Positions 1-8,920 of a DNA stretch of 42,212 nt are shown here, piece by piece. Each line of letters begins with the position of its first letter. Positions within the stretch are counted from its first letter, which is position 1. Location of the stretch: contig JAJXVA010000003.1 in NCBI GenBank assembly GCA_021782435.1, forward strand, positions 1 through 42,212, in the 5' to 3' direction. Below the pieces are notes generated by a model, which saw nothing but the letters and a program-made list of their open reading frames with translations, did not search any database and was not told where the DNA came from. Source of the DNA: Pseudomonadota bacterium (GTDB lineage: Bacteria; Pseudomonadota; Alphaproteobacteria; Acetobacterales; Acetobacteraceae). The position numbers were made by a program, and so were the translations under genes.

Positions 1-630
1 TCTCTCCGGGCCCGCGCGCAGCGCCTCGTCACGTTCGACCGTCATCACTTCTTCGGACGGTAAAATCTCCGCCGGTGGCGGTTGCCGTACCGCCAAAGCC
101 TGCAAACGCCCCCCACCCGCGTGCGCCATCAGCCGCGTGCCGGCCACCAGAAGGCCGTGCGCGTCCCACGGCCGGTCCAGCACCGCCACCACCACCGTGC
201 CCATGCCCTTCTCCGCCGTCTTCGCCGCCGCCGCGCGCGGACCATGCAGCCTTGCCGCGCTCAAATGCCCCGCCGTCACCGCCATCAGGCACAGCACGAG
301 CGAAAGCCCGACATTACCCGCCGCCTGAGCCACCCGCCCATCACGCGCAAGATCCAGTGTTTGCAGACTGAACGATGAAAATGTGGTGAAGCCGCCACAT
401 ACCCCGATCATCACGAAGGCGCGCAGATCCGTGGGCACAGCGAAGCGCCCGTCGCTGGTGGTCAGGGTTCCGAAAAACCCGATCACGAACGAACCGACGA
501 CATTGATCAGGATCGTACCCCAGGGAAATTCCGGCCCGGTCAGCCGCGCGACCGCGATCCCGACCCAGGCCCGGGCCACACTGCCCAACGCCCCCCCCAA
601 GGCCACCACCAGATAGAACAGCACCCTCAC
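1..630 (-). CDS. crcB: CrcB-type fluoride channel with C-terminal universal-stress-protein-like domain (partial)
   Basis: The open frame runs from GTG at 630 to the left edge (at least 210 residues, no stop), so the C-terminus is missing. Residues 1-125 match the CrcB/Fluc fluoride exporter: four hydrophobic segments, GGALGSVAR near 11-19, INVVGSF near 42-48, and the family core GGFTTFSSF near 79-87. CrcB proteins normally end at about 125 residues. Here the frame continues through an Ala/Lys-rich linker into a beta-alpha-beta stretch starting TVVVAVLDRPWD at about 145, which resembles the first half of a Usp nucleotide-binding domain. The start is GTG at 630 or GTG at 624; both lie just behind a GGAAGAAGGGG ribosome site. 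It lies downstream of the hydrolase gene in the same direction. The channel call is firm; the Usp call is inference from one partial domain. Confidence 0.85.
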   Translation of the reverse strand, partial: MRVLFYLVVALGGALGSVARAWVGIAVARLTGPEFPWGTILINVVGSFVIGFFGTLTTSDGRFAVPTDLRAFVMIGVCGGFTTFSSFSLQTLDLARDGRVAQAAGNVGLSLVLCLMAVTAGHLSAARLHGPRAAAAKTAEKGMGTVVVAVLDRPWDAHGLLVAGTRLMAHAGGGRLQALAVRQPPPAEILPSEEVMTVERDEALRAGPER

Positions 631-747
631 CCCCTTCTTCCGGTCGGACACAGCCGCAACAATTCCCGGGCAAGGGCGCGCAGCTCCCACCGCGGGCCGC
701 AGCCGCGCACGGCAGGAGTCATCAGCCTGCCAGACTAAGAGCTCCGG

Positions 748-1521
748 TCAGGCGGTTTCGGGGGACTCCATCCCCATCACGCCGGTCATACCGCTTCGTA
801 ATCCGCCGAGCAAATGCCCGAGCAGTGCCAGATCCTCGGGGCGGGATAGCCGATGGTCGGCGTCCTTGATCAGGGTCAGGCGGACATCCTCGCTGGTCAG
901 CCGCTCGGCCAGGGTCAGGCTGCGCTGCCAAGGCACGTCGGGGTCGCGCTGACCGTGCAGAATGCGCACGGGCACGCCCACTCCGATGGGCGCGCGCAGG
1001 AGTAGGTGTTGCCGGCCTTCCTCGATCAGGGTCCGGGTGATCGGCGTTGGCGGACCATAGGCGCTAGGCACGCGCAGCACGCCGGCGCGCAGCAGCATGG
1101 CGCGCTCGTCCGGCATCATCGCGTCCCACATCAGATCCTCGGTGAAGTCCGGCGCGGGGGCCAGCAGCACCAGCCCGGCGATGCGCGCCGGCGCGGCGAG
1201 CGCGAGGTTCAACGCAATCCAGCCGCCCATGGAACTGCCGACCAGCACCACGCGCGCCGCCGGCATGGCGTGCAACACCGCGCGCGCGTCGTCGGTCCAG
1301 CGGCCGATCGTGCCCTGTTCAAACGCGCCGCCACTTTCGCCATGGCCGGAATAGTCGAAGCGGGTGAAGCCGCCCCCGCGCGATGCGCACCAATCGGCCA
1401 GGAATTCGGCCTTGGTACCGCGCATGTCGCTGGCGAAGCCGGGCAGGAACAGCACCGCCGGGTCTGACCCCGCCATGGCCTCCACCGCAAGCCGTACTCC
1501 GTGGCTGATCACCGCGACCAT
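748..1521 (-). CDS. Alpha/beta hydrolase
   Basis: A 257-residue serine hydrolase of the alpha/beta fold, similar in layout to the ABHD10/palmitoyl-thioesterase-like bacterial hydrolases. Visible elements: the oxyanion strand VLFLPGFASDMRG, FDYSGHGES, the nucleophile elbow GSSMGG, the acid in HGQRDPDVP, and the catalytic His in DADHRLS. There is no signal peptide, so it is probably cytoplasmic; the substrate cannot be read from sequence. The ATG at 1521 is preferred over an upstream ATG at 1620 because AGGGG lies just upstream and the longer form would run into the divergent glycosyltransferase. It is followed in the same direction by crcB after about 117 bases and may share its transcript. 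Confidence 0.85.
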   Translation of the reverse strand: MVAVISHGVRLAVEAMAGSDPAVLFLPGFASDMRGTKAEFLADWCASRGGGFTRFDYSGHGESGGAFEQGTIGRWTDDARAVLHAMPAARVVLVGSSMGGWIALNLALAAPARIAGLVLLAPAPDFTEDLMWDAMMPDERAMLLRAGVLRVPSAYGPPTPITRTLIEEGRQHLLLRAPIGVGVPVRILHGQRDPDVPWQRSLTLAERLTSEDVRLTLIKDADHRLSRPEDLALLGHLLGGLRSGMTGVMGMESPETA

Positions 1522-1568
1522 GGATGCCCCTTTTTCTTCCTGCGCGCGGCGCGCCATAAGGGCGCGCC

Positions 1569-2720
1569 ATGCCACCCGATCCCGCGCGATTCCCGACCAT
1601 TCTGCAAGTCCTGCCGGCATTGAACGCGGGTGGCGTGGAACGTGGCACGGTGGAAATGGTCCAGGCGATCGTCGGCGCCGGCGGCACCGCGCTGGTGGCG
1701 AGCCAGGGCGGGCGGCTGGTTCCGGCCCTGACCCGCGCCGGGGGCACGCATTTTCTGCTGCCGCTGGCCAGCCGCAACCCGCTCCGGGTGCTGCGCAACG
1801 CTGCGTCGGTTCACGGCATCATCACCGCGCACCATGTCGGCATCGTCCATGCCCGTTCCCGTGCGCCAGCCTGGGCCGCCTATCGTGCCAGCCGCCACGC
1901 CGGGGTGCGCTTCGTCACCACCTGGCACGGGACCTATCGGGAAAACCTGCCTTTCAAGCGCCACTACAATGCGGTGATGGCGAAGGGCGACCTCGTGATC
2001 GCCATTAGCCACTTCCTCGCCGAGGAACTGAAGCGCCGCCACGCGGTGCCGGAAAGCCGGGTCCGCGTCATCCCTCGCGGGGTCGACCCCGCCGTTTTCG
2101 ACCCCGGCGCGGTCAGCGGCGAGCGGGTGGCGAGGCTCGCCGCTGCCTGGCGCCTGCCGGAAGGCGCGCCGGTTCTGCTCCTGGCGGGACGGCTGACGCG
2201 CTGGAAGGGCCAGGAAATCGCGATCCGGGCGCTGGCCAACCTCGCCAACAAGCAGGCTTGCCTGGTGCTGGCCGGCCCCGCTCAGAAAAACGGCGATTTT
2301 GCCCGCCACCTGGGCGAACTCGCGACCAGACTCGGCCTCGGCGGACGGGTTCGGATTGTGGGTGACTGCACGGACATGCCGGCGGCGCTGGCGCTGGCCG
2401 ATGTCGCGCTGAATCTTTCCACCGTGCCCGAAGGCTTCGGCCGCACCGTGATCGAGGCCCAGTCGATGGCCCGGCCCCTGATCGCCACCAACCATGGCGG
2501 CGCGGCCGAGACGGTGCAGCACAACGAAACCGGCTATCTGGTGCCGCCCGATGATGTGGAGTCCGTGGTGGCGGCGCTGGACGTGGCGCTGGCTCTGACG
2601 CCCGAGCAACGCTGGACGCTGGGCTATCAGGCCCGCGCGCATGTCTGTGCCGCCTATACCACCGCCGCCATGCAGGCGGCGACGCTGGCGGTTTATGCCG
2701 AACTGGCCGGCATGGCATGA
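1569..2720 (+). CDS. Glycosyltransferase family 4 (GT-B fold)
   Basis: A 383-residue retaining glycosyltransferase of the GT4 class. The N-terminal Rossmann half opens with LQVLPALNAGGVERGTVEM, the usual acceptor-side glycine loop. The C-terminal half has the nucleotide-sugar site: PRGVDPAVF, LLAGRLTRWKGQEIAI, and the EX7E-type motif in EGFGRTVIEAQSMARPLI. No signal peptide is seen, so it probably works on the inner face of the inner membrane, most likely on lipopolysaccharide or another surface glycan. It overlaps the next gene, a GT9 family member, by four bases (ATGA), which indicates coupled translation. The start ATG has AAGGG seven bases upstream. Donor and acceptor sugars are unknown. 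Confidence 0.9.
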   Translation: MPPDPARFPTILQVLPALNAGGVERGTVEMVQAIVGAGGTALVASQGGRLVPALTRAGGTHFLLPLASRNPLRVLRNAASVHGIITAHHVGIVHARSRAPAWAAYRASRHAGVRFVTTWHGTYRENLPFKRHYNAVMAKGDLVIAISHFLAEELKRRHAVPESRVRVIPRGVDPAVFDPGAVSGERVARLAAAWRLPEGAPVLLLAGRLTRWKGQEIAIRALANLANKQACLVLAGPAQKNGDFARHLGELATRLGLGGRVRIVGDCTDMPAALALADVALNLSTVPEGFGRTVIEAQSMARPLIATNHGGAAETVQHNETGYLVPPDDVESVVAALDVALALTPEQRWTLGYQARAHVCAAYTTAAMQAATLAVYAELAGMA

Positions 2721-3649
2721 ATCAACCGCGCATTCTCGTCATCCGCCATTCGGCGCTGGGTGATATCGTGCAATCCTTCGCGCCTTTCGCGGCGATCCGG
2801 GCGCATCATCGCGATGCCCGGGTAACATTGCTGACGACCGCTACCTATGCCGCCTGGCTGGGTCGGGCGCCGTGGTTCGATGCGGTAGAGGTGGATACGC
2901 GGCCGGGACTGCTCGATCCGGCTGGGCTTGCGCGGCTGCGGCAGCGGCTCATCGGCCATGACCGGGTTTATGATTTGCAGACCTCGACCCGCTCGACCCG
3001 GTATCGATGGCTGGCGGGGCACGCGGAATGGTCAGGCATCGGGCGTTTCGCCTCCCATCCGCATCGCAACCCTGAGCGCGACCACATCCACACCTATGAG
3101 CGCCAGCGCGAACAATTGCGCGATGCGGGGATAGGGGTGGTGCCGGCGCTCGCGCCCGAGGCGCTGGCGCCGTTGACCGCGCCACCTGGGTTTGCGTTGC
3201 CGCCAGGGCCGTACGCCGTGCTGGTGCCGGGGGCCGCGCCGCACCGACCCGAGAAACGCTGGCCGGACGCGCATTTCGTGGCACTGGCCGCCAGCCTGGC
3301 GGCGCGCGGCCTGGCGGTGGTGATCGTCGGCACCACAGCTGAGGCACCACTCGGCACCGCCATACGCCAGGCCAAACCGCGGGTGATGGACCTGACCGGG
3401 CGCACCTCGCTGCCGGAACTGGCCCATGTGCTGGGCCAGGCCGCACTGGTCGTGGGCAATGACACCGGGCCGATGCACCTGGCTACCGCCTTTGCCCGCA
3501 AGGCGGTGGTGCTGTTCGGCGGCGCGTCCAACCCCTCGCTGACCGCCCCGCGCTACCCGGATGGCGGCTGGCCCATTATTGCCTCCGCGCCGCATCTGGC
3601 CGACTTGCCGCCCGAGAGGGTTGCGGCCGCCCTGGACTTGACGCCATAG
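2717..3649 (+). CDS. Glycosyltransferase family 9 (heptosyltransferase-like)
   Basis: A 310-residue GT-B protein of family 9, the ADP-heptose:LPS heptosyltransferase family. The N-terminus ILVIRHSALGDIVQSFAPF is the standard GT9 opening with the GD motif. The C-terminal half has VLVPGAAPHRPEKRWP and the family hallmark VVGNDTGPMHLA, which binds the ADP-sugar. It follows the GT4 gene with a four-base overlap, so the two probably add successive sugars to the LPS core or a related glycan. No other lps genes are in the window. Whether the donor is heptose or another sugar cannot be told. Confidence 0.88.
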   Translation: MNQPRILVIRHSALGDIVQSFAPFAAIRAHHRDARVTLLTTATYAAWLGRAPWFDAVEVDTRPGLLDPAGLARLRQRLIGHDRVYDLQTSTRSTRYRWLAGHAEWSGIGRFASHPHRNPERDHIHTYERQREQLRDAGIGVVPALAPEALAPLTAPPGFALPPGPYAVLVPGAAPHRPEKRWPDAHFVALAASLAARGLAVVIVGTTAEAPLGTAIRQAKPRVMDLTGRTSLPELAHVLGQAALVVGNDTGPMHLATAFARKAVVLFGGASNPSLTAPRYPDGGWPIIASAPHLADLPPERVAAALDLTP

Positions 3650-3682
3650 ACCCGCACACCCTGCCGGATAGCCAAACCGCCC

Positions 3683-5620
3683 ATGCCCGAAATCACGTTG
3701 CCCGACGGCGCCAAGCGCCACTTCCCGACGCCAGTCAGCGGCGCTGAAATCGCCGCCAGCATCGGTCCGGGCCTGGCCCGCGCCGCCCTGGCCATGCGCG
3801 TCGATGGCGAGTTGCAGGACCTCTCACGCTTGATCGAGCAGGATGCGGCGGTGACGTTCATTACCCGCAGGGACGAGGCCGCGCTGGAAATGATCCGGCA
3901 TGATTGCGCGCATGTGCTGGCGGAGGCGGTGCAGGCGTTGTTTCCCGGCACGCAGGTTACGATCGGGCCCGCGATCGAGAACGGGTTTTACTACGACTTT
4001 GCCCGCAACGCGCCGTTCACCCCCGAGGATTTCCCCGCGATCGAGGCGAAGATGCGCGAGATCATTGCCCGCAACGCGCCGTTCGCGCGCAGCGTGCGAC
4101 CGCGTGACGAGGCCATCGCGTTTTTCGAGGCGAAGGGGGAACGCTTCAAGGCCGAGCTGATCCGCGATCTGCCCGAGAGCGAGACCATTACGTTCTACAG
4201 CCAAGGGGACTGGGTGGATTTGTGCCGCGGTCCGCACATGCGCGGCACTGGGGATGTAGGCCCCGCATTCAAGCTGATGCGGGTTGCCGGCGCCTATTGG
4301 CGGGGCGACCACCGCAATCCCATGCTGAGCCGCATTTATGGCACCGCCTGGCGCGACACAGCGGAATTGACCGCCTATCTGCACCAGCTCGAGGAGGCCG
4401 AGAAGCGCGACCACCGCCGCATCGGCCGCGAGATGAACTTGTTTCATATCCAGGAAGAAGCGGTTGGCAGCATATTCTGGCACCCGCATGGCTGGACCCT
4501 ATACCGCGCGGTCGAGGCATATATGCGCCGCCGGCTGGACGCCGCCGCCTACCAGGAAGTGCGCACGCCGCAGCTGGTGGACCGGAGCTTGTGGGAACGC
4601 TCCGGACATTGGGAGAAATTCCGGGAGCATATGTTCATCGCGATCGTCGAGGATGAAGACAAGACTCTGGCGCTCAAGCCGATGAATTGCCCGTGCCATG
4701 TGCAGATATTCAATCACGGTATCCGCAGCTACCGCGACCTGCCGCTGCGCATGGCCGAATTCGGCGCCTGCCACCGGTATGAACCGTCCGGCGCGCTGCA
4801 CGGCATCATGCGGGTGCGGGCCTTCACCCAGGATGACGCCCATATTTTTTGTACACAGGACCAGGTAGCCACCGAAACGGCGCAGTTCGTGGCGTTGCTC
4901 GCGGATATCTACCGGGATTTCGGGTTTGAGAGTTTCCGGGTGAAGTTCTCCGACCGGCCTGAAAGGCGGGCAGGTTCGGACGAAACCTGGGACCGCGCCG
5001 AGGGCTCGCTGCGCGAGGCCTGCGCGATGGCAGGGGTTGATTATGAGCTGAACCCCGGTGAGGGCGCGTTTTATGGCCCGAAGCTGGAATTCGTGCTGCG
5101 CGATGCGATCGGACGGGACTGGCAATGCGGCACGTTGCAGGTGGATTTCATTCTGCCCGAGCGGTTGGACGCGCTTTACACCGCTGAGGATGGCACGCGC
5201 CGCCGACCGGTGATGCTGCATCGCGCGATACTGGGCAGTTTCGAGCGCTTCCTGGGCATATTGATCGAGCAATATGCCGGGCGCTTTCCGCTGTGGCTGG
5301 CACCGGTGCAGGTTGTGGTGGCAACCATCGTCTCGGACGCCGATACCTATGCTGAAACCGTGGCGGCGGCACTGCGGCGGGCCGGACTGAGAGCCGAGAC
5401 CGATACCGGTCGGGAGAAAATCAACGCCAAGATCCGCACCCACAGCCTGCGCCACGTTCCGGTGCTGCTGGTGGTGGGCCGGCGCGAGGCGGAAGCCGGC
5501 CTGGTTGCGGTGCGGCGGCTAGGCGTGGAGGCTCAGCCTATCATTTCCCTTGACGAAGCGGTGCAAACCCTTGCAACCGAGGCGACACCGCCCGACCTCA
5601 GAAGCCCATCGATCGGCTGA
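3683..5620 (+). CDS. thrS: Threonyl-tRNA synthetase
   Basis: A full-length 645-residue class II synthetase that charges tRNA-Thr; E. coli ThrS has 642. Order: TGS domain (1-62), editing domain with HxxxH at H73/H77 and C181/H185 in DLCRGPH, catalytic core from about 245, and anticodon-binding domain from about 540. The zinc ligand Cys336 sits in [10 protein letters not shown]; many homologues have CPGH, so Cys338 is a mild variation. The second zinc His is H387 in DDAHIF, and motif 2 is around [11 protein letters not shown]. It is followed by infC, the classic thrS-infC order, but rpmI and rplT are not downstream. A tRNA-Thr gene lies about 30 kb away in this window. Confidence 0.98.
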   Translation: MPEITLPDGAKRHFPTPVSGAEIAASIGPGLARAALAMRVDGELQDLSRLIEQDAAVTFITRRDEAALEMIRHDCAHVLAEAVQALFPGTQVTIGPAIENGFYYDFARNAPFTPEDFPAIEAKMREIIARNAPFARSVRPRDEAIAFFEAKGERFKAELIRDLPESETITFYSQGDWVDLCRGPHMRGTGDVGPAFKLMRVAGAYWRGDHRNPMLSRIYGTAWRDTAELTAYLHQLEEAEKRDHRRIGREMNLFHIQEEAVGSIFWHPHGWTLYRAVEAYMRRRLDAAAYQEVRTPQLVDRSLWERSGHWEKFREHMFIAIVEDEDKTLALKPMNCPCHVQIFNHGIRSYRDLPLRMAEFGACHRYEPSGALHGIMRVRAFTQDDAHIFCTQDQVATETAQFVALLADIYRDFGFESFRVKFSDRPERRAGSDETWDRAEGSLREACAMAGVDYELNPGEGAFYGPKLEFVLRDAIGRDWQCGTLQVDFILPERLDALYTAEDGTRRRPVMLHRAILGSFERFLGILIEQYAGRFPLWLAPVQVVVATIVSDADTYAETVAAALRRAGLRAETDTGREKINAKIRTHSLRHVPVLLVVGRREAEAGLVAVRRLGVEAQPIISLDEAVQTLATEATPPDLRSPSIG

Positions 5621-5667
5621 GGCCGGAACAGCCAAACTCACTTTCGCAACAACCACAGGAGAGCCAC

Positions 5668-6204
5668 ATAGCCAGAGGACCCTTGCCCACCCCACCCAGC
5701 CGCGAAGGGCCGCGCGTCAACGAGGAAATCCGGTCACCGCAGGTGCGCTTGATCGACGAGGAAGGGGAAATGCTTGGCGTCATGACCGCGCGGGAAGCCC
5801 ATCAGCGCGCGATGGCGGCTGGCTTCGACCTGGTTGAGATCAGCCCCAACGCAACGCCGCCCGTATGCAAGATACTCGACTACGGCAAGTTCAAATACGA
5901 GCAGCAGAAAAAGAAAAACGAGGCACGCAAACGCCAGCGGGTGATCGAGATCAAGGAAGTCAAGGTTCGTCCGAACATCGACGAAAACGACTACCAGGTG
6001 AAGTTGCGCGCCATGCGCTCGTTCATCGAGGAGGGCGACAAGGTCAAGGTGACGCTGCGCTTCCGCGGCCGCGAGATGGCGCACCAGGACCTGGGCATCA
6101 AGGTGCTCGAGCGCATCCGCATCGACATGGACGAGGAAAGCAAGGTCGAGCAGATGCCAAAAATGGAAAACCGCCAGATGGTCATGGTGCTGGCACCACG
6201 CTGA
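5668..6204 (+). CDS. infC: Translation initiation factor IF-3, probable ATA start
   Basis: IF-3 binds the 30S subunit and proofreads start-codon and initiator-tRNA choice. The protein has the N-domain ([17 protein letters not shown], then [29 protein letters not shown]), a Lys-rich linker, and the C-domain ([13 protein letters not shown] to MVMVLAPR). No ATG precedes it in frame. I choose ATA at 5668: AGGAG at 5657-5661 sits six bases upstream, and the added residues ARGPLP read as a plausible IF-3 N-terminus. The alternative TTG at 5683 has only a poorly spaced AGAGGA. A rare start matches the AUU start of E. coli infC, where IF-3 represses its own translation. Product is 178 residues. It lies 47 bases after thrS. 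Confidence 0.95.
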   Translation: MARGPLPTPPSREGPRVNEEIRSPQVRLIDEEGEMLGVMTAREAHQRAMAAGFDLVEISPNATPPVCKILDYGKFKYEQQKKKNEARKRQRVIEIKEVKVRPNIDENDYQVKLRAMRSFIEEGDKVKVTLRFRGREMAHQDLGIKVLERIRIDMDEESKVEQMPKMENRQMVMVLAPR

Positions 6205-6302
6205 GCCCGGCGTTTTCCGTGTGACGGCCCCGCATGCCCGGCCGGTTACGGCCGGGCGGCTCCGGAGCCAGATCGCCAGTGGCAATTCAGGAGGAGCGCA
6301 GC

Positions 6303-7196
6303 GTGACACGTGAGCGGCAGCGTGTGCTGATTGTTTCGGGTCTTCTGGCCGCGATCGGTGTGATGGTGACGCTGGTGTCCTACTCAGTGCCGCTCTACCG
6401 GCTGTTCTGCGCGGCAACCGGGGCGCTGGGCACCACCCAGCGCGTGGCCGCGGACACGGCGCGCGTCAGCGACCGAAAAGTGACTGTTTATTTCAACACC
6501 GACGTAGCCCCGGACATGCCTTGGCGCTTCGTGCCTCTGCAACGCTCGGTGACGGTTGCGTTGGGACAGCAGGTGCCGGTTTTTTTTGAGGCCACCAACA
6601 ATTCCGCGACCGCCCTGGTGGGCCATGCCACGTTCAACGTGACACCCGCGAAATCCGCAATTTATTTCAAAAAGATCCAGTGCTTCTGCTTCACCGAGGA
6701 ACGCCTGGGGGCACATCAGACGGTGCAGATGCCGGTGCAATTCTATGTCGACCCCCGGCTGGCGGACGATCCTTCGACGCGGGATGTGAAGGATATCACA
6801 TTATCCTATGAGTTCTTCCCTTCACGTAAGCCCGAGGGCGCGACCGATCTGGCGCGGTTCGTGGTGGCGGGCCCGCCCGATGCCTCGCGCGGGGCAAAAC
6901 TGTTCGCCGCGAATTGTGGAGCCTGCCATGCGCTGGCGGCGGCGAAGGTGGGGCCACCGCTGGGTGGTGTGGTCGGGCGGTTAGCCGGCAGCGAGGCCGG
7001 CTACCCCTATACCGCGGCACTGGCCGGGTTTCATCAAGCCTGGACTCCGGCGGAACTGACGAAATGGCTCACCAACCCGCAAGGCCTTGTGCCGGGCACA
7101 GCCATGCCAATGGCCGTAGCCGACGCGCAGGACAGGGTGGATATCATCGCCTATCTGGCGACCACGGGCGGGAAAGGCGCTATACCGCCTCGCTGA
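6303..7196 (+). CDS. ctaG: Cox11/CtaG copper chaperone fused to a class I cytochrome c domain
   Basis: A 297-residue protein of two parts. Residues 1-190 are CtaG/Cox11, which delivers copper to the CuB site of cytochrome oxidase: one N-terminal membrane helix (about 9-28), Cys36 just after it, NTDVAPDMPWRF, and the CFCF copper motif at 127-130. Residues 190-290 are a c-type cytochrome: heme site CGACH at 205-209 and a likely axial Met at 268 or 270 in PGTAMPM. Ordinary CtaG ends near 190-200 residues. The topology places both domains in the periplasm. GTG at 6303 is the start because AGGAGG lies eight bases upstream; an in-frame ATG at 6234 lacks a site. No cox structural genes are nearby. 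The last 17 bases overlap convergent coq7. Confidence 0.92.
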   Translation: MTRERQRVLIVSGLLAAIGVMVTLVSYSVPLYRLFCAATGALGTTQRVAADTARVSDRKVTVYFNTDVAPDMPWRFVPLQRSVTVALGQQVPVFFEATNNSATALVGHATFNVTPAKSAIYFKKIQCFCFTEERLGAHQTVQMPVQFYVDPRLADDPSTRDVKDITLSYEFFPSRKPEGATDLARFVVAGPPDASRGAKLFAANCGACHALAAAKVGPPLGGVVGRLAGSEAGYPYTAALAGFHQAWTPAELTKWLTNPQGLVPGTAMPMAVADAQDRVDIIAYLATTGGKGAIPPR

Positions 7197-7722
7197 CGGC
7201 GATGGCGACCCGGCAGGCGGATTTGATGGCGCGCGACAGCAAGCTGTAAAGCGGCGCCTGTTTCGCGCCGTGGGCGAGCCCGGTATCGCGATGTTCCAGT
7301 TCCTCGGCGCGGAAGGTCTCGATCGTTGCGGCCAGCGCGGCCTCGCTTTCGGGCAGGGCCTCGCGCTGGGCGCGGTAATGCGCATCGATCGCTTCCTCGA
7401 CCGCGACGGTGCAGGCCATGGCGGCTTTCGTGCCCAGCGCGGCGGTAGCGGCACCGAGCACATACCCCGCGACGTGCCAGAACGGCAGCAATACCGTCGG
7501 ACGCACGCCGCGTTCAGCAACCATTGCCGAAAACGTAGCCAGGTGCGCCTGCTCCTGCGCCAGCATGTGACGCAACAGGGGAGCGTTTTCCCCACGCCCC
7601 AGCACCGCCAACTGACCGGCATAAATCCGGGTCGCGCCATATTCGCCGGCATGATCGACACGGATCATGGCGGCGGTGCGGCGGTCGGCTTCAGGCGGGG
7701 CGGGATAGATCGGGTCGGTCAT
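7180..7722 (-). CDS. coq7: Demethoxyubiquinone hydroxylase Coq7
   Basis: A 180-residue diiron monooxygenase of the Coq7/CAT5 family, which hydroxylates the demethoxy-quinol precursor near the end of ubiquinone synthesis. The four-helix carboxylate-bridged diiron ligands are visible: E in RVDHAGEYGA, ExxH in EQAHLA, E in VEEAIDAHY, and ExxH in EELEHRD. It is a peripheral membrane protein. Its start overlaps the dsbB stop by four bases, making it the last gene of the NDUFA12-to-coq7 operon. Its end overlaps the convergent Cox11-cytochrome gene by 17 bases, so any transcription terminator must lie inside coding sequence. Confidence 0.95.
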   Translation of the reverse strand: MTDPIYPAPPEADRRTAAMIRVDHAGEYGATRIYAGQLAVLGRGENAPLLRHMLAQEQAHLATFSAMVAERGVRPTVLLPFWHVAGYVLGAATAALGTKAAMACTVAVEEAIDAHYRAQREALPESEAALAATIETFRAEELEHRDTGLAHGAKQAPLYSLLSRAIKSACRVAIAVSEAV

Positions 7723-8219
7723 GTGCGGCGCTCCTTGCCTACCAAGATGGCCAGCGAAACGCTCCCGAAAAGAGCATAGAGCAGGTTCATCTGCGCCATC
7801 GAAAGCGGCAGGCCGGGCACGAGATAGGTAGGGTCATCACAGGGCTTGGACGGATGCGAAGGCATGGAGGCCAGCAGGTCGTGCACCGAACCGGTATTGA
7901 GAACCGGTGCGGCACATTCCGGCAGCGGGCTTTTCCACCAGCCGAACTCCACCCCGACATGGGTGAAGGCAAGGCTCAGGGCCGCCAGAAAGGCCAGCGG
8001 TAGCAACAAGCGCAGCTGGTGGCGCAGCACCGGCAGCAGCCAGGCCAGCACGCCAAGCCCGATGGCGGCGCGATAGGGCCAGCGTTCCAGATAACAAAGC
8101 GCACAGGGTACGTTGCCAGCCAGTTGCGCCGCGTGGGCGATTACCAGCGCCGCTACGCCAAGCCCGATGGCGGCGGTTTCAGGGGCCAGGCGGTTTCGGC
8201 TGAGCCAGGCGTCGAGCAT
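7719..8219 (-). CDS. dsbB: DsbB-family disulfide bond formation protein
   Basis: A 166-residue inner-membrane protein with four predicted helices. The first periplasmic loop region holds the redox pair C39-A-L-C42 followed by YLERWPYR, the DsbB signature. A second cysteine pair lies in the later loop (PLPEC and SKPCDDP). DsbB-type proteins reoxidise DsbA and pass electrons to ubiquinone, which fits its coupling to coq7 (four-base overlap). No dsbA is in the window. Fifteen bases separate it from the DUF2155 gene. Confidence 0.93.
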   Translation of the reverse strand: MLDAWLSRNRLAPETAAIGLGVAALVIAHAAQLAGNVPCALCYLERWPYRAAIGLGVLAWLLPVLRHQLRLLLPLAFLAALSLAFTHVGVEFGWWKSPLPECAAPVLNTGSVHDLLASMPSHPSKPCDDPTYLVPGLPLSMAQMNLLYALFGSVSLAILVGKERRT

Positions 8220-8233
8220 GGTGACGAAAGCTT

Positions 8234-8920
8234 TCAGGTGCAGGCGGTAACCCGCAGGTCATAAACCGGGTCGGATACCATGGCGGCGGTCGGCTCTGCC
8301 TCCAGCAGCCATCCGGTATAGATCGGCGCAGCCGCGCCGTCACGCCGGGCGACGATAAGAGCGGTGGCATCCGGCGGCTGGTCGGGTGGGCGCGCATCAC
8401 AGGCCCGCACCGTAACAGTCAGGGTACGATACTGGCCGGTGGCGCCTACCGCTATGGCCAGGGTTTCAGCCCGGCCATTGACCTTGTCCAATATCTGGAT
8501 GTGGGCGGTGTAAGCGGGCTGCCAGCTTGGCGCCGGCGGGGCCGGGGTAGGCGACGGCAAGGGATGACCGGAGGCGGAAACCCCCGGCGTGAGGCCGCCT
8601 TGTGACGCACCGGCCCCCGGGGTGCCGGCAGCCGCCGTACTCGCGGATGGGCCGACACCCGGCATAGTGGTGACGACGGGTGGTGGCACGCTTGAGGGCG
8701 GCGGCGTGATTGCCGGGGCCGCACCGGGCACCGGAGACGCCGGCGTCACCGCCGGCGGCGGGGCGGCGTTTGGCGGCAACGGTGGGGGTAGCAACGGGGT
8801 AGGGGCCTGCGCCCGCGCGCCAGCCATAAAACCAAGCCCGAACAACAAAACCAGGCCTAGCGATCCCGGGATCCACACCCGGAGCAGATATCGGGGCCAG
8901 GCAGCCAGGCGGTGGGTCAC
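8234..8920 (-). CDS. DUF2155 domain protein, secreted or anchored
   Basis: A 228-residue protein of unknown function. It has an N-terminal hydrophobic signal or anchor (about 13-37, ending AGARAQA), a long Pro/Ala/Gly-rich low-complexity stretch (about 38-140), and a C-terminal DUF2155 domain: IQILDKVNGRAETLAIAVG, LTVTVRACDARPPDQPPD, ending DPVYDLRVTAC. DUF2155 genes in alphaproteobacteria are commonly found next to an NDUFA12-like gene, as here. The Pro-rich spacer is long for the family and probably spans periplasm. It overlaps the upstream small gene by four bases. Confidence 0.88.
   Translation of the reverse strand: MTHRLAAWPRYLLRVWIPGSLGLVLLFGLGFMAGARAQAPTPLLPPPLPPNAAPPPAVTPASPVPGAAPAITPPPSSVPPPVVTTMPGVGPSASTAAAGTPGAGASQGGLTPGVSASGHPLPSPTPAPPAPSWQPAYTAHIQILDKVNGRAETLAIAVGATGQYRTLTVTVRACDARPPDQPPDATALIVARRDGAAAPIYTGWLLEAEPTAAMVSDPVYDLRVTACT

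Noticed and set aside
1522-1568. Possible fluoride riboswitch upstream of the crcB transcript
   Set aside because: The space between the divergent starts is only 47 bases, and crcB is the second gene; no crcB-motif fold is visible.
6205-6302. rpmI-rplT after infC
   Set aside because: The usual ribosomal protein genes are not here; the gap leads straight to the Cox11-cytochrome c gene.
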